Below, piece after piece: positions 8,412-16,876 of a DNA stretch of 36,263 nt; position 1 is the first letter of the stretch; every line of letters starts with the position of its first letter. The position numbers and the translations under genes are program-made. A model generated the notes under the pieces. The model was not told the DNA's origin. It ran no database searches and worked only from the letters and a program-made list of their open reading frames with translations. The stretch is from an uncultured Pelagibacteraceae bacterium (lineage in GTDB: Bacteria; Pseudomonadota; Alphaproteobacteria; Pelagibacterales; Pelagibacteraceae). The stretch spans positions 1 to 36,263 of the forward strand of contig CACDHV010000009.1 in the NCBI GenBank assembly GCA_902552755.1. The letters run 5' to 3'.

Positions 8412-9161
8412 CTAATAAGTTGCTCTTCCACCACTTAAATCAAATACTGCAGCTGTTGAAAAAGAATTTTCTTCACTTGATAACCAAGTCACTAGAGATG
8501 CTAATTCATCTACTTTGGCAAATTTATTTCTAGGAATTTTAGACAACATGTAATTTATGTGTTCCTCGGTCATTTGATCAAATATTCTTGTTTTTGCAGC
8601 AGCAGGGGTTACACAATTAACAGCTATATTTTTTAATGCTAACTCTTTTCCAAGCGATTTGGTTAAACCTATAACTCCAGCTTTAGATGTACTATATGCA
8701 CTGGCATTAGGATTGCCCTCTTTTCCAGCAATAGAAGCAATGTTAACAATTCTTCCATAATTATTCTTTATCATGTAGGGGGTAACTGCTTTACAGCAAT
8801 AAAATACTGCATTTAAATTTAGATCTATAACTTTTTTCCATTCATCAAGTGGATAATCAACTACCGTAGTATTTTTACCTGCAACACCTGCATTATTAAT
8901 GAAAATATCAATTTTTTTGTGAGTTTTTTCAACATCAGCTAAATTTTTCTTTATACTTTCATAATTACCAACATCTACAATTTGGTATGAAACCTTATCT
9001 GAATTAATTTTTTTAATTGCAGTTTTAATTGCCTCTTCATCTATATCCCAAATTACAACGCTTGCTCCTGAAGTAACAAATCTCTCCGTAATAGCTAGTC
9101 CAAAACCTTGTGCTCCTCCTGTAACAACTGCAACTCTTTTTTTTAAGTCAAAATTGATCAT
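8412..9161 (-). CDS. Short-chain dehydrogenase/reductase (SDR)
   Basis: A classical 249-residue SDR: TGGAQGFG at 14-21, Asp39 after the second strand (suggesting NAD), NNAG at 89-92, catalytic Ser143, Tyr156 and Lys160. The sequence resembles FabG and sugar/polyol dehydrogenase branches. It has 2-bp spacers or less on each side, between the TctA gene and the ROK kinase, so it is part of the same transcription unit. Context suggests oxidation of an aldonate or sugar acid imported by the Tct system, but no substrate can be named. It is not a close copy of the other SDR in the window. Confidence 0.9.
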   Translation of the reverse strand: MINFDLKKRVAVVTGGAQGFGLAITERFVTSGASVVIWDIDEEAIKTAIKKINSDKVSYQIVDVGNYESIKKNLADVEKTHKKIDIFINNAGVAGKNTTVVDYPLDEWKKVIDLNLNAVFYCCKAVTPYMIKNNYGRIVNIASIAGKEGNPNASAYSTSKAGVIGLTKSLGKELALKNIAVNCVTPAAAKTRIFDQMTEEHINYMLSKIPRNKFAKVDELASLVTWLSSEENSFSTAAVFDLSGGRATY

Positions 9162-9162
9162 A

Positions 9163-10635
9163 TTAATTTTTCTGTTTTTTTGATCTTAATAAAGGAAAAG
9201 CCAATGCAATAAAAGATAAAATAAAAAAGGTTAAAGCTATAGGTCTTGTTAAAAACATCAGCCAATTTCCATCAAAAATCACTAAAGATTGTCTTAAGGT
9301 TCCTTCTACTAATTCTCCTAAAATTAATCCTATAATTACTGGAACAACAGAAAAACCAAATCTTCTCATAAAAAATCCAAGTACACCAAAGAATAACATT
9401 ATCCAGACATCAATTATTGACTGACTTAAAGAATAAGTTCCACATACAGATACAGCAAAAATCATAGGCCATAAAATTTTGTTAGGAACAAGAGTTATTC
9501 TTGCAAATAATTTTGCACCAAAAAATCCAAATATAAAAAATAAAATATTTGCAATTAACATTGCTCCAAAAATTCCATATAAAAAGTCTGGTTGTTCTCT
9601 AAATAAATCTGGACCTGGTCTGACACCATGAATAATTAAACCAGTTAATATTACTGCTGTTGTAGCACTCCCAGGAATTCCAAGGGCTAAAGTTGGAACC
9701 ATTGCGCCACCAGTAGCAGCATTATTGGCAGCCTCAGCCCCGGCAATTCCTTCTATTGATCCTTTGCCGAATTCCTCTGGTTCTTTAGAAAATCTTTTTG
9801 CCTCTGAGTAACCAATTAAAGATGCAACAGTTCCTCCCTCTGCTGGCAAAACACCAATGAAAGAACCTATGCCGCTTGATCTTAGAATTGTTTTCCATGT
9901 TTTCTTATAATCATCTAGAGATGGAAGTTTTACTGCTTTTAATGCAACTCTTTTGAACACTTGATCAAGAAGTGTTGACTGAGTCAACATTTCGCTTATA
10001 GCAAATAAGCCTACTACTACTGGGATAAATCCAATCCCAACCGAAAGTTCATTAATTCCATAAGTAAATCTATCAATTGAAGTCATAAAATCTTTTCCGA
10101 TAGTAGAAATTAAAATTCCAAATGCACCAGCTATTAAATTTTTAATTGGACTTCCCTCACCAATTGATGCGAGCATAGTTAAACCAAAAATAGCTAATGC
10201 AAAATATTCTGGTTGACCAAATTCATAAGCAAGTTTAGCTAATACAGGTGCAAAAAATACCAAAACTATCACACTAAATATTCCACCCACTGTGCTTGAA
10301 ACTGTTGCCATACCTAAAGCTCTTCCTGCTTCTCCCTTTTGAGCTAAAGGATAACCGTCTAGACAAGTAGCTGCTGCTGCTGGAGTTCCAGGAGTATTTA
10401 TTAAAACTGCAGTGATTGCTCCACCATATGTTCCAGCGCAATAAATTGATGTTAAAAGAACTATTGCTGAAAGAGGGTCCAAAGTCATAGTAAATGGTAA
10501 AATTAATGCTCCACCAGTTGTAGGGCCTAATCCTGGTAAAACACCTAAAATTAGTCCAAATAAAGTTCCAAAAAGTAAAACGATTAATAACTTAGAGCTA
10601 AATAAAGGCGCCATCATTAATAAAAGATTATCCAT
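9163..10635 (-). CDS. tctA: Tripartite tricarboxylate transporter large permease, TctA family
   Basis: The 490-residue membrane component of a TTT transporter, with about twelve hydrophobic segments. Family hallmarks are the N-terminal GVLPGLGPTTGGALILPFT stretch (residues 32-50), a second glycine/proline-rich repeat with IGVLPAEGGTVASL (about 256-269), and GIPGSATTAVILTG (about 318-331). It uses an ion gradient to import a carboxylate delivered by TctC. The order tctC-tctB-tctA with 1-bp and 22-bp spacers is canonical. Given the neighbouring PdxA-like and rhamnonate-dehydratase-like genes, a sugar acid is a more likely substrate than citrate. Confidence 0.95.
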   Translation of the reverse strand: MDNLLLMMAPLFSSKLLIVLLFGTLFGLILGVLPGLGPTTGGALILPFTMTLDPLSAIVLLTSIYCAGTYGGAITAVLINTPGTPAAAATCLDGYPLAQKGEAGRALGMATVSSTVGGIFSVIVLVFFAPVLAKLAYEFGQPEYFALAIFGLTMLASIGEGSPIKNLIAGAFGILISTIGKDFMTSIDRFTYGINELSVGIGFIPVVVGLFAISEMLTQSTLLDQVFKRVALKAVKLPSLDDYKKTWKTILRSSGIGSFIGVLPAEGGTVASLIGYSEAKRFSKEPEEFGKGSIEGIAGAEAANNAATGGAMVPTLALGIPGSATTAVILTGLIIHGVRPGPDLFREQPDFLYGIFGAMLIANILFFIFGFFGAKLFARITLVPNKILWPMIFAVSVCGTYSLSQSIIDVWIMLFFGVLGFFMRRFGFSVVPVIIGLILGELVEGTLRQSLVIFDGNWLMFLTRPIALTFFILSFIALAFPLLRSKKQKN

Positions 10636-10636
10636 A

Positions 10637-11143
10637 CTAGTAATAATAAAGGTTTGTAATTATTCCTGGTGGAAATCTAAGACCCAGTATCATTTCGAAA
10701 AATATAAAAACTATTAGTGGAAATATTATTCCAACTAATAGTAAATAAAAAACTCTTTTTTCACCCCAGTTGTAAGAGACAAATATTGAAAGAACTGAAA
10801 TAGCTAAAAAAAAATCTAATGTTTTAGAGATTATAACAAATAAAATAAAACTTGAGATTGTTAAAAAAAATGGTTTTGGAAGTTTTTTTTCTTTTTTCCA
10901 GGGATTTTTGAATGATAGGTAATAAATAATTGTTGTTAAAAACATTATCAAAATCAACAATCCCTTTGGGAAGGTCGCAGGTTGAATACCTCTGTTTAAA
11001 ATTGGTGGAACTTTATCAAAAGTAAATGTGGAAATTAATAATATTGTAGAAAAAAAAATTATTACAAAAAATACTTTAAATTCATCTTTAAAAAAAAAGG
11101 GCAAACTTTTGTTTGCCCTTTTTTTATTTTGTACATTATTCAT
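10637..11143 (-). CDS. tctB: Tripartite tricarboxylate transporter small permease, TctB family
   Basis: A 168-residue protein with about four membrane helices, matching the TctB family in size and hydrophobic pattern. It includes the usual early FP/NRGIQPATFP segment around residues 50-60, where the family has a conserved region before the second helix. It lies between tctC and tctA. The 5' end is unusual: codons 7 to 20 of the only ATG-started frame coincide with a perfect terminator hairpin (11099-11118). No other Met occurs until well inside the protein, and a TTG at codon 14 lies in the hairpin. Either the ATG at 11143 is right and translation must run through the hairpin, or a non-ATG start is used. 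Confidence 0.85.
   Translation of the reverse strand: MNNVQNKKRANKSLPFFFKDEFKVFFVIIFFSTILLISTFTFDKVPPILNRGIQPATFPKGLLILIMFLTTIIYYLSFKNPWKKEKKLPKPFFLTISSFILFVIISKTLDFFLAISVLSIFVSYNWGEKRVFYLLLVGIIFPLIVFIFFEMILGLRFPPGIITNLYYY
11090..11118 (-). terminator. Intrinsic terminator after tctC, overlapping the tctB start region
   Basis: Perfect 8-bp stem GGGCAAAC / GTTTGCCC (11099-11106 with 11111-11118), 4-base loop, followed on the minus-strand RNA by a run of eight U (A-run 11091-11098). An A-run precedes the stem, so base pairing can extend. It lies about 48 bp after the tctC stop. Its location within the first 20 codons of tctB makes it a candidate for translation-dependent attenuation. Confidence 0.88.
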
Positions 11144-11165
11144 AAAAAAATGTACTTTCTTATGA

Positions 11166-12140
11166 CTAATTAATGTAACCCAAAGCTTTAAGTTGAGCAG
11201 TCATTTCTGCAAGCATCACTTCCATTTGCTTACCCCACTCATCAGCTCCAACAACACTAGTTGAATCAAGTCCGATGTCAGTTAAAAAGCTTTGGAAATA
11301 TTTATGCTCCATAGCTTTTATCATAGCATCTTCCAATTGTTTCTTTCTGTCAGCTGGAACTCCTTTTCTTGTTACAAATCCTCTTACAGTTGACAACACA
11401 ACAGGTATTCCAAGCTCTGTGGCAGTAGGAACATTACTTAATTTTTCCATTCTATTACTTGCAAGAACAACTGAAACACATAATGTTCCATCTTCAATTT
11501 CTGTAACTGCCTCACCTAAGTTTAAAACACCTACATCAATATCTCCTTTGATTAGGTTAGTTTTAATAGGACCAACTCCTTTGTATGGAACAATTGTTGG
11601 GTCTGTTAATTTCCCTTTTTTTGTAAAAGCAATCGCACTTACATCATCAATACCACCGACGTGAGTTGTTCCATATTTTAATGATTTTGATTTTTGTGCG
11701 CTAATAAATTTCTTAGCGTCTTTGATTTCATTTTTACAATTTACAACAAATAACTGAGGATCATCTGTTCCTCTTGCTAATGGTTGCATGTCACTTAATT
11801 TAACTTTAGTTTTACCCAATGCCATTGATACAGCATGACCTGTTGTCCAAGTTAAAGTATGTTGACCATCCGCAGGTAAAGTCATCATATAATCCATTGA
11901 TGCTGCTCCACCACCACCTTTTTTGTTAACTAATTGCATATCTTGTTTTAGATACCTTCTTGTTCTTAATAACATCATTCTAGTAGTTACGTCTGTTCCA
12001 CCACCAAAACCAGCGTGTGTAATAGCTTGAATTGGGTGACCATCTGCTTTTGCAGAAGTAATCATAAGTGGAAGTGCAACAACAAAAAATTCAGTTACCA
12101 AAAATGCGGCAGCTAAAAATAATTTAAAACTTTTTTTCAT
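11166..12140 (-). CDS. tctC: TctC-family periplasmic carboxylate-binding protein
   Basis: A 324-residue extracytoplasmic binding protein of the TctC (Bug) family. A long signal peptide spans about residues 1-32, ending SAKADG. The mature part has the family's early glycine-rich loop GFGGGTDVTTR, then NKKGGGGAASMDY, and the LKYGTTHVGGIDDV and VPYKGVGPIKTNLIKGDIDVG segments that line the ligand site. Bug proteins bind carboxylates through main-chain and water contacts, so the ligand cannot be predicted. A strong Shine-Dalgarno AGAGGG (12146-12151) sits five bases before the ATG. A terminator follows the gene before the membrane components, so the binder should be made in excess of them. Confidence 0.94.
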   Translation of the reverse strand: MKKSFKLFLAAAFLVTEFFVVALPLMITSAKADGHPIQAITHAGFGGGTDVTTRMMLLRTRRYLKQDMQLVNKKGGGGAASMDYMMTLPADGQHTLTWTTGHAVSMALGKTKVKLSDMQPLARGTDDPQLFVVNCKNEIKDAKKFISAQKSKSLKYGTTHVGGIDDVSAIAFTKKGKLTDPTIVPYKGVGPIKTNLIKGDIDVGVLNLGEAVTEIEDGTLCVSVVLASNRMEKLSNVPTATELGIPVVLSTVRGFVTRKGVPADRKKQLEDAMIKAMEHKYFQSFLTDIGLDSTSVVGADEWGKQMEVMLAEMTAQLKALGYIN

Positions 12141-12212
12141 TATTTCCCTCTTTTTTAGTTAATTTATATTTAAATATTTAAACATAATCTGATACATAGC
12201 GTAAAGTAAAAA
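12141..12212. promoter_or_regulatory. Divergent promoter region, tctC / pdxA-like
   Basis: This 72-bp A/T-rich spacer must hold the promoters for both directions. It contains a 14-bp palindrome TTTAAATATTTAAA (12169-12182), which could be an operator but is low-complexity. I could not fix -35 and -10 boxes with confidence. The rightward gene has no Shine-Dalgarno. Confidence 0.45.
12146..12151 (-). promoter_or_regulatory. Strong Shine-Dalgarno of tctC
   Basis: AGAGGG five bases upstream of the ATG, identical in sequence and spacing to the site before the GtsA-like gene. Confidence 0.8.
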
Positions 12213-13208
12213 ATGGCTCAAAATAAAATTAACATAGCGCTTCTTTTGGGAGACCCCTCTGGTATAGGACCCGAATTAGTCTCAAAACTATTATCTGAGG
12301 AAATAACAAACAAGTCTAATGTAATTATAATAGGTGAAAAAAATATTTTAGAGAGTGGAAATAAAATTTCAGGCAAATCACATAATTTAAATTTTGTAGA
12401 AGATTTCGATAATATTGATTTTGCAAAGGGTAATAAATTTTTTTTAGATATCTCTAAAGGTAAAAATCATAATTATAAATTATCTGAGTGCTCTAAAGAG
12501 GCGGGAGAAAGCGTTTTATCTTCTTTAGATTTAGCTTTAGATCTTGCTAAAAAAAATAAAATTCATGCAATAAACTTTGGACCATTTAACAAAACAAGTC
12601 TTAAACTTGGAGGAAATAAATTTTCTGATGAATTACATTTAATGGCTGAAAAGTTAGAAGTTAAAAATTTTTTTTGTGAGTTTAATGTTATTGATAATTT
12701 TTGGACAGCAAGGGTATCATCACATATTCCAATAAAAGAGGTACCACAACATGTAAAAAAGGAAAAAATTATTAAGCCAATTAGGCTTATAAATGAAGCT
12801 ATGAAATTAAATGGTATTAAAAATCCAAGAGTAGCAGTCCAAGCACTAAATCCTCATGCTGAATTTGGAACAGAGGAAAAAGACGAAATTATACCTGCAA
12901 TAGAAGAGGCAAAAAAACTAGGTATTAATGCTGATGGACCTTTACCATGTGATACTTCTTTTATCACAGCTTATAAAAATGGAAATCATGATTGTATTGT
13001 TGGTATGTATCATGATGCACTTCAATCTGGATTAAAAGCATTTGGATTTGATAGAGGTGTAACAGTACAAGGTGGTTTGCCAATCCCTATAACCACTCCT
13101 GCTCATGGAACAGCATTTGATATTGCGGGTAAAAATAAAGCAAATTTAGAACCTACTTTGAATTCATTCAAAATTGCATTAACAATGGCAGAAAATAAAA
13201 ACAATTAA
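12213..13208 (+). CDS. PdxA-family 4-phospho-acid dehydrogenase (PdxA/PdxA2-like)
   Basis: A 331-residue member of the family that oxidises and decarboxylates 4-phosphohydroxy-L-threonine (PdxA) or sugar-acid phosphates such as 4-phospho-threonate/erythronate (PdxA2). The start GDPSGIGPE (13-21), the metal-binding histidines His171 (SSHIP), His215 (NPHAEFG) and His267 (YHDAL), and GPLPCDTSF are conserved. The segment that in PdxA reads GHTEF is changed here to DELHL, so it is not a textbook PdxA. It is divergent from tctC and followed directly by an enolase-superfamily dehydratase, a catabolic rather than vitamin B6 context. The DUF1537 kinase that normally feeds PdxA2 is absent from the window. 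Confidence 0.82.
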   Translation: MAQNKINIALLLGDPSGIGPELVSKLLSEEITNKSNVIIIGEKNILESGNKISGKSHNLNFVEDFDNIDFAKGNKFFLDISKGKNHNYKLSECSKEAGESVLSSLDLALDLAKKNKIHAINFGPFNKTSLKLGGNKFSDELHLMAEKLEVKNFFCEFNVIDNFWTARVSSHIPIKEVPQHVKKEKIIKPIRLINEAMKLNGIKNPRVAVQALNPHAEFGTEEKDEIIPAIEEAKKLGINADGPLPCDTSFITAYKNGNHDCIVGMYHDALQSGLKAFGFDRGVTVQGGLPIPITTPAHGTAFDIAGKNKANLEPTLNSFKIALTMAENKNN

Positions 13209-14384
13209 ATGTCTAAAATAAAAAGTATTCGTACCAAAGTATATCAATGGAACGGTAAAACAGTTCCTCCACAAAATAATTTTTGCACAAATGCTTCAGA
13301 CCTTTTGTTTGAAAAATCAGATGCTATGGGTTCATTTAGATTTCATGAATGGTTAATATGTGAAATCGAAACAGACGATGGTATTATTGGAATTGGAAAT
13401 GCGGCACTAGCACCTCAATTGGTAAAAAAAACAATCGATACTTATTTAACTCCTTTAGTAATAGGCGAAGATCCTTTTGATTATTCTTATATCTGGGAAA
13501 AAATGTATAGAAGAACGCATGCGTGGGGAAGAAGAGGATTGGGAATGGTAGCTATTTCTGCAATTGATATTGCGCTCTGGGATATAATGGGAAAAATTAC
13601 AAACAAACCTGTTTTTAAACTATTAGGTGGAAGAACAAAGGAAAAGATACCAGTCTACGCATCTAAACTATACAGCCAACCGATTAAGGATTTGCAAAAA
13701 GAAGCTGAAAGCTATGTTAAGCAAGGTTTTAAAATGTTTAAAATGAGATTTGGGTGGGGGCCAAAAGATGGACCTCATGGTATGAAAAAAAATATTGAGC
13801 TAGCTGAAGCAGTTAGAGAAGTTATTGGATATGATACCGACCTAATGATGGAATGTTATATGGGTTGGAACTTAGATTATGCAAAAAGGATGATCCCTAA
13901 ATTAGTAAAATTTAACCCAAGATGGTTGGAGGAACCTGTAATAGCAGATGATATTCATGGCTATAAAGAATTAAATAATATGAATGCAATTCCAATTTCT
14001 GGTGGAGAACATGAATTCAACTTATTTGGATTTAAACAATTATTGGATATTAAAGCAGTCAGCTATATTCAATATGACAATAATAGAGTTGGTGGATTTA
14101 CAATTGCAAATAAAATAAATGCATTGGCAGAAGCTTATCAAGTGCCAGTTATTCCTCATGCTGGTCAAATGCATAATTATCATTTAACAATGTCAAATTT
14201 TAATTGTCCAATATCAGAATTTTTTCCAGTTCATGATATAGAAATTGGCAATGAATTATTTTATTACATTTTTGAAGGTGATCCTGCTCCTAAAAATGGA
14301 TATATAGATTTAGATGATAACAAACCTGGTCTAGGTTTAACAATTACTGATAGATTTAAGTCTGATTTCAAAATAATAGAATAA
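13209..14384 (+). CDS. Enolase-superfamily acid-sugar dehydratase, L-rhamnonate-dehydratase-like
   Basis: A 391-residue mandelate racemase/muconate lactonizing enzyme homologue that would dehydrate an aldonic acid to a 2-keto-3-deoxy acid with Mg2+. Metal ligands by alignment are Glu215 (MMECYMGW), Glu241 (LEEPV) and Glu267 (GGEHEF); the His-Asp dyad is His317 ([11 protein letters not shown]) and Asp290 (QYDNNRVGG). ISEFFPV and the general pattern resemble RhmD-like enzymes, though the first ligand is Glu where RhmD has Asp. It starts immediately after the PdxA-like stop codon, so the two are cotranscribed. Its stop codon abuts the stop of the convergent ribokinase gene with no bases between. 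The true substrate (rhamnonate, fuconate, xylonate or other) is unknown. Confidence 0.85.
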   Translation: MSKIKSIRTKVYQWNGKTVPPQNNFCTNASDLLFEKSDAMGSFRFHEWLICEIETDDGIIGIGNAALAPQLVKKTIDTYLTPLVIGEDPFDYSYIWEKMYRRTHAWGRRGLGMVAISAIDIALWDIMGKITNKPVFKLLGGRTKEKIPVYASKLYSQPIKDLQKEAESYVKQGFKMFKMRFGWGPKDGPHGMKKNIELAEAVREVIGYDTDLMMECYMGWNLDYAKRMIPKLVKFNPRWLEEPVIADDIHGYKELNNMNAIPISGGEHEFNLFGFKQLLDIKAVSYIQYDNNRVGGFTIANKINALAEAYQVPVIPHAGQMHNYHLTMSNFNCPISEFFPVHDIEIGNELFYYIFEGDPAPKNGYIDLDDNKPGLGLTITDRFKSDFKIIE

Positions 14385-15299
14385 CTAATAAACTTCTACT
14401 TCATCTAATTTAGGCATTGCATTAGCTGCGCCTGCTTTTGTTGTGGAAATTGCAGCTACTTTATTTGAAAATTCTAGAGCATCTTTAATTTTTAATTTGT
14501 TGGATAAAGCATATGCAAAAGCTCCGTTAAAAGCATCACCTGCTCCAGTGGTATCTATAACTTTATCCTTTAAATTATAAACATCTATAAAAAAACTCTC
14601 CTCAGAGTTTGCAAAGTATAGGCCTTTTGGACCTAATGTAATGATAATATTTTTTACTCCTTTTTGTAAAAAAGTTTTTGCAGACTCTTCAATTTCTGTT
14701 TTACTCTCAACCTTTTTGCCTAAATAAAAACTTGCTTCAGTTTCATTAGGAGTAAAATAATCAATACACTTAAAATCACTTTCTTTTATATCTGATGCAG
14801 GTGCCGGATTAAAAATTGTAATAGATCCTGTCTCTTTTGCTCTATTGAGCGCATAACTAGTTACTTCATTAGGTGTTTCTAGTTGAGTTAAAAAAATTTC
14901 TGATTTTTTTATAAACTCAATATTGTTGTCAATATCTTCATTGGATATAGAACCAGCAGCTCCAGGTACAATATTAATTGCATTATCCCCTGTTTTTTCA
15001 TTTATCATTATACCTGCAACACCAGTTGACTGATTTGGATCTTGAAATATTGAGTCTGTATTAATTCCAGCCTCCTCATACAACTTAAGAGCCATCTTGG
15101 CATTTTGATCATCTCCAATCTTAGTTATAAAGTTTACATTTCCACCAAGTCTTGCAGCAGCGATAGCTTGGTTTGACCCTTTTCCACCTGGGCCAACTAT
15201 ATGATTTTTACCTAATACTGTTTCACCTTTGATTGGAATTTTGTCAGCAAAAAAACAAATATCAGCTACAAATACTCCAAATACACATATTGAGCTCAT
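14385..15299 (-). CDS. rbsK: PfkB-family ribokinase-like sugar kinase
   Basis: A 304-residue kinase with both PfkB signatures: GPGGKGSNQA (36-45) near the start and DTTGAGDAFNG (249-259) with catalytic Asp255. The C-terminal TTKAGAANAMP is the ribokinase-type ending. It would phosphorylate the imported pentose or hexose at the cytoplasmic side. It shares one base with the end of the mutarotase gene (TAATG), so the two are translationally coupled, and it closes the operon that encodes an Rbs-type transporter. Ribose is the default substrate, but the FucU-like partner leaves fucose-type or other sugars open. IolC is also a PfkB kinase; this protein looks more like RbsK, yet a role in the inositol pathway cannot be excluded. 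Confidence 0.9.
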   Translation of the reverse strand: MSSICVFGVFVADICFFADKIPIKGETVLGKNHIVGPGGKGSNQAIAAARLGGNVNFITKIGDDQNAKMALKLYEEAGINTDSIFQDPNQSTGVAGIMINEKTGDNAINIVPGAAGSISNEDIDNNIEFIKKSEIFLTQLETPNEVTSYALNRAKETGSITIFNPAPASDIKESDFKCIDYFTPNETEASFYLGKKVESKTEIEESAKTFLQKGVKNIIITLGPKGLYFANSEESFFIDVYNLKDKVIDTTGAGDAFNGAFAYALSNKLKIKDALEFSNKVAAISTTKAGAANAMPKLDEVEVY

Positions 15300-15763
15300 T
15301 ATTTATCAAGAACCCAAACACTACCATCTGGTTTAATTACTCCCTTTGTTAATATAAAACACCCATATGGTCTCATTTCAGAGGTTGATACTATTAATTG
15401 AGATTTTTTTGCCTCTTTATAAAATTCTTGTCTTTCAATTGAACCAATCTTCCAATTTTCTCCAGAAGTTTCTTTTACAGCTTTAATAAAATCTTTATGA
15501 CAATCAGTTAATTCATCAGGTTTGTTATCAACTTGCATTCTGTTTGCAGCTGAGTCAATGAAACTATCTAATGGAAAAACAGAAAGAATAGCCTTTGTCG
15601 CTTCATAAATATCTACTCCATCTAATCTAATTACTTTATTATTTAAAGAGTGAGAATATGCTGGAAAATTAGCATCAGTTAAAACAAGTTTATCACCATG
15701 ACCCATTGCCCTTAACTGATATAGGAGCTCAGGGCTTAAAATTGGATTAATTTTAATTAGCAT
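15299..15763 (-). CDS. RbsD/FucU-family sugar mutarotase, FucU-like
   Basis: A cytoplasmic mutarotase that interconverts sugar anomers before phosphorylation. From the Met chosen here the protein begins MLIKINPILSPELL and contains AMGHGDKLVLTDANFPAYS, which follows FucU (L-fucose mutarotase) more closely than RbsD; the late MRPYGCFILTKGVIKP also fits FucU. An upstream ATG at 15781 would add six residues, but it directly abuts the terminator U-run and has no ribosome site, whereas 15763 has AGTGG nearby and matches the family start. The gene follows the binding-protein terminator and overlaps rbsK by one base. Confidence 0.85.
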   Translation of the reverse strand: MLIKINPILSPELLYQLRAMGHGDKLVLTDANFPAYSHSLNNKVIRLDGVDIYEATKAILSVFPLDSFIDSAANRMQVDNKPDELTDCHKDFIKAVKETSGENWKIGSIERQEFYKEAKKSQLIVSTSEMRPYGCFILTKGVIKPDGSVWVLDK

Positions 15764-15781
15764 TAGGCCACTATAATACAT

Positions 15782-15815
15782 AAAAAAAAAGGGTGAAATA
15801 AAATTCCACCCTTTT
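15782..15815 (-). terminator. Intrinsic terminator after the Rbs-type binding protein
   Basis: Stem AAAAGGGTG / CACCCTTTT (15787-15795 with 15807-15815) around an A/T-rich loop, followed on the minus-strand RNA by a U-run (A-run 15782-15790). It lies about 20 bp after the binding-protein stop and before the mutarotase and kinase genes of the same operon. Confidence 0.85.
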
Positions 15816-15835
15816 AATTTTGATTTTTCTAAAGA

Positions 15836-16768
15836 TTATTTAAAATCGTTAGCGTTTTCTGTTGTTACTAATTGTGTACCAGTATCAATATTAGGATCAA
15901 TACTTCCACCGTTAGCTAGCTCAAGAGCATATTTAACTCCATACGCGCCCATGTTGTATGAGAACTGAGCTATTGTTGCAGTCATCTCTCCTTTTAGGAT
16001 GCTAGTAGCAGCATCTGGAGTAGCATCAAAACCAACAACGATCACATCATTCATATCAGCGTCTTTTAGTGCTTGCATAGCACCTAAACCCATATTGTCA
16101 TTAGAAGCAAAGATTGCTTTGATGTTAGGATTTTTCAAGATAATTGACTCAGTAACTGATCTACCTTTTGCAGTATCCCACTCAGCTGTTTGAGTAGCAA
16201 CAAGGTTTAAACCACAGTTTTTAAATCCTTTAATTGCACCATCTCTTCTTAGTAATGCAGTCGATTGAGACTCAATCCCAGTAAGAATTGCAACATCAGA
16301 TCCTTTTGGAGTTTTATCACAAATAAATTTTGCAGCTAATTCTGCACCGTTCATATTATTTGTCCCAATGAAAGTTACACCTTCATTAATTCCTTTTGTA
16401 TCAACAAATACAACTGGAACACCGCTTTTAATAGCATCGTCTACAATTGGTGCAAAAGCGTTTGGATCTCCGGGTGCAAGTGCTAGTGCATCAACACCTT
16501 TTGCAAGTTGGTCCTCAACTTGGTTTATCTGAGCTTGTACATCACCTTCTTGTGGAGGAGCAATTAAAATTAATTTTACTCCTAATTTTTTTGCCTCTTC
16601 TTCAGCACCTTTTGTTACAGAAGCCCAGAATGGGTTTCCAGAACCAGGTCCTTTAATACTGAATAAGATTTTTTTACCATGTCCGTCAGCAAAAGATACA
16701 GACCCCATGCTAATCAATAAAAAAATTGCTGAAACGAAAACAACAATTTTTCTGTTTAGTTCTCTCAT
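15836..16768 (-). CDS. Rbs-type periplasmic sugar-binding protein
   Basis: A 310-residue type-I periplasmic binding protein (RbsB-like family). The signal peptide covers about residues 1-27, ending GSVSFADG. The mature protein has the expected KGPGSGNPFW start of the ligand site, QINQVEDQLAKGVDALALAPGDP, the hinge strand VPVVFVDT, and IFASNDNMGLGAMQALKDADMNDVIVVGFD split across the second lobe. It collects a sugar for the permease and ATPase encoded upstream. AAGGGG (16776-16781) gives a strong ribosome site, and a 108-bp spacer before it suggests its own promoter. Sugar specificity is unclear: ribose, fucose, xylose or a cyclitol such as inositol (IolD starts this operon) are all possible. 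Confidence 0.92.
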   Translation of the reverse strand: MRELNRKIVVFVSAIFLLISMGSVSFADGHGKKILFSIKGPGSGNPFWASVTKGAEEEAKKLGVKLILIAPPQEGDVQAQINQVEDQLAKGVDALALAPGDPNAFAPIVDDAIKSGVPVVFVDTKGINEGVTFIGTNNMNGAELAAKFICDKTPKGSDVAILTGIESQSTALLRRDGAIKGFKNCGLNLVATQTAEWDTAKGRSVTESIILKNPNIKAIFASNDNMGLGAMQALKDADMNDVIVVGFDATPDAATSILKGEMTATIAQFSYNMGAYGVKYALELANGGSIDPNIDTGTQLVTTENANDFK

Positions 16769-16775
16769 ATTTTTA

Positions 16776-16781
16776 CCCCTT
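16776..16781 (-). promoter_or_regulatory. Strong Shine-Dalgarno of the Rbs-type binding protein
   Basis: AAGGGG, seven bases before the ATG. The 108-bp spacer 16769-16876 containing it is otherwise very A/T-rich; I see no firm promoter boxes in it. Confidence 0.7.
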
Positions 16782-16876
16782 TAATAATTATTAAAAATTA
16801 ATTTAATAAAATTTTTAAAAAAAATTCAACTGTTTATAAAAGACAATCAAATTTACAATTACAACTATTAGGTGTG

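Noticed and set aside
11275..11664. 129-residue plus-strand open frame inside tctC
   Set aside because: Shadow of a well-supported minus-strand gene; no family motifs and no ribosome site.
12166..12182. ATATTTAAATATTTAAA palindromes before tctC
   Set aside because: Low-complexity A/T sequence where such palindromes are expected by chance; kept only as part of the divergent spacer note.
15764..15781. Six-residue N-terminal extension of the FucU-like gene
   Set aside because: The ATG at 15781 abuts the terminator U-run, has no ribosome site, and the added residues do not match FucU starts.
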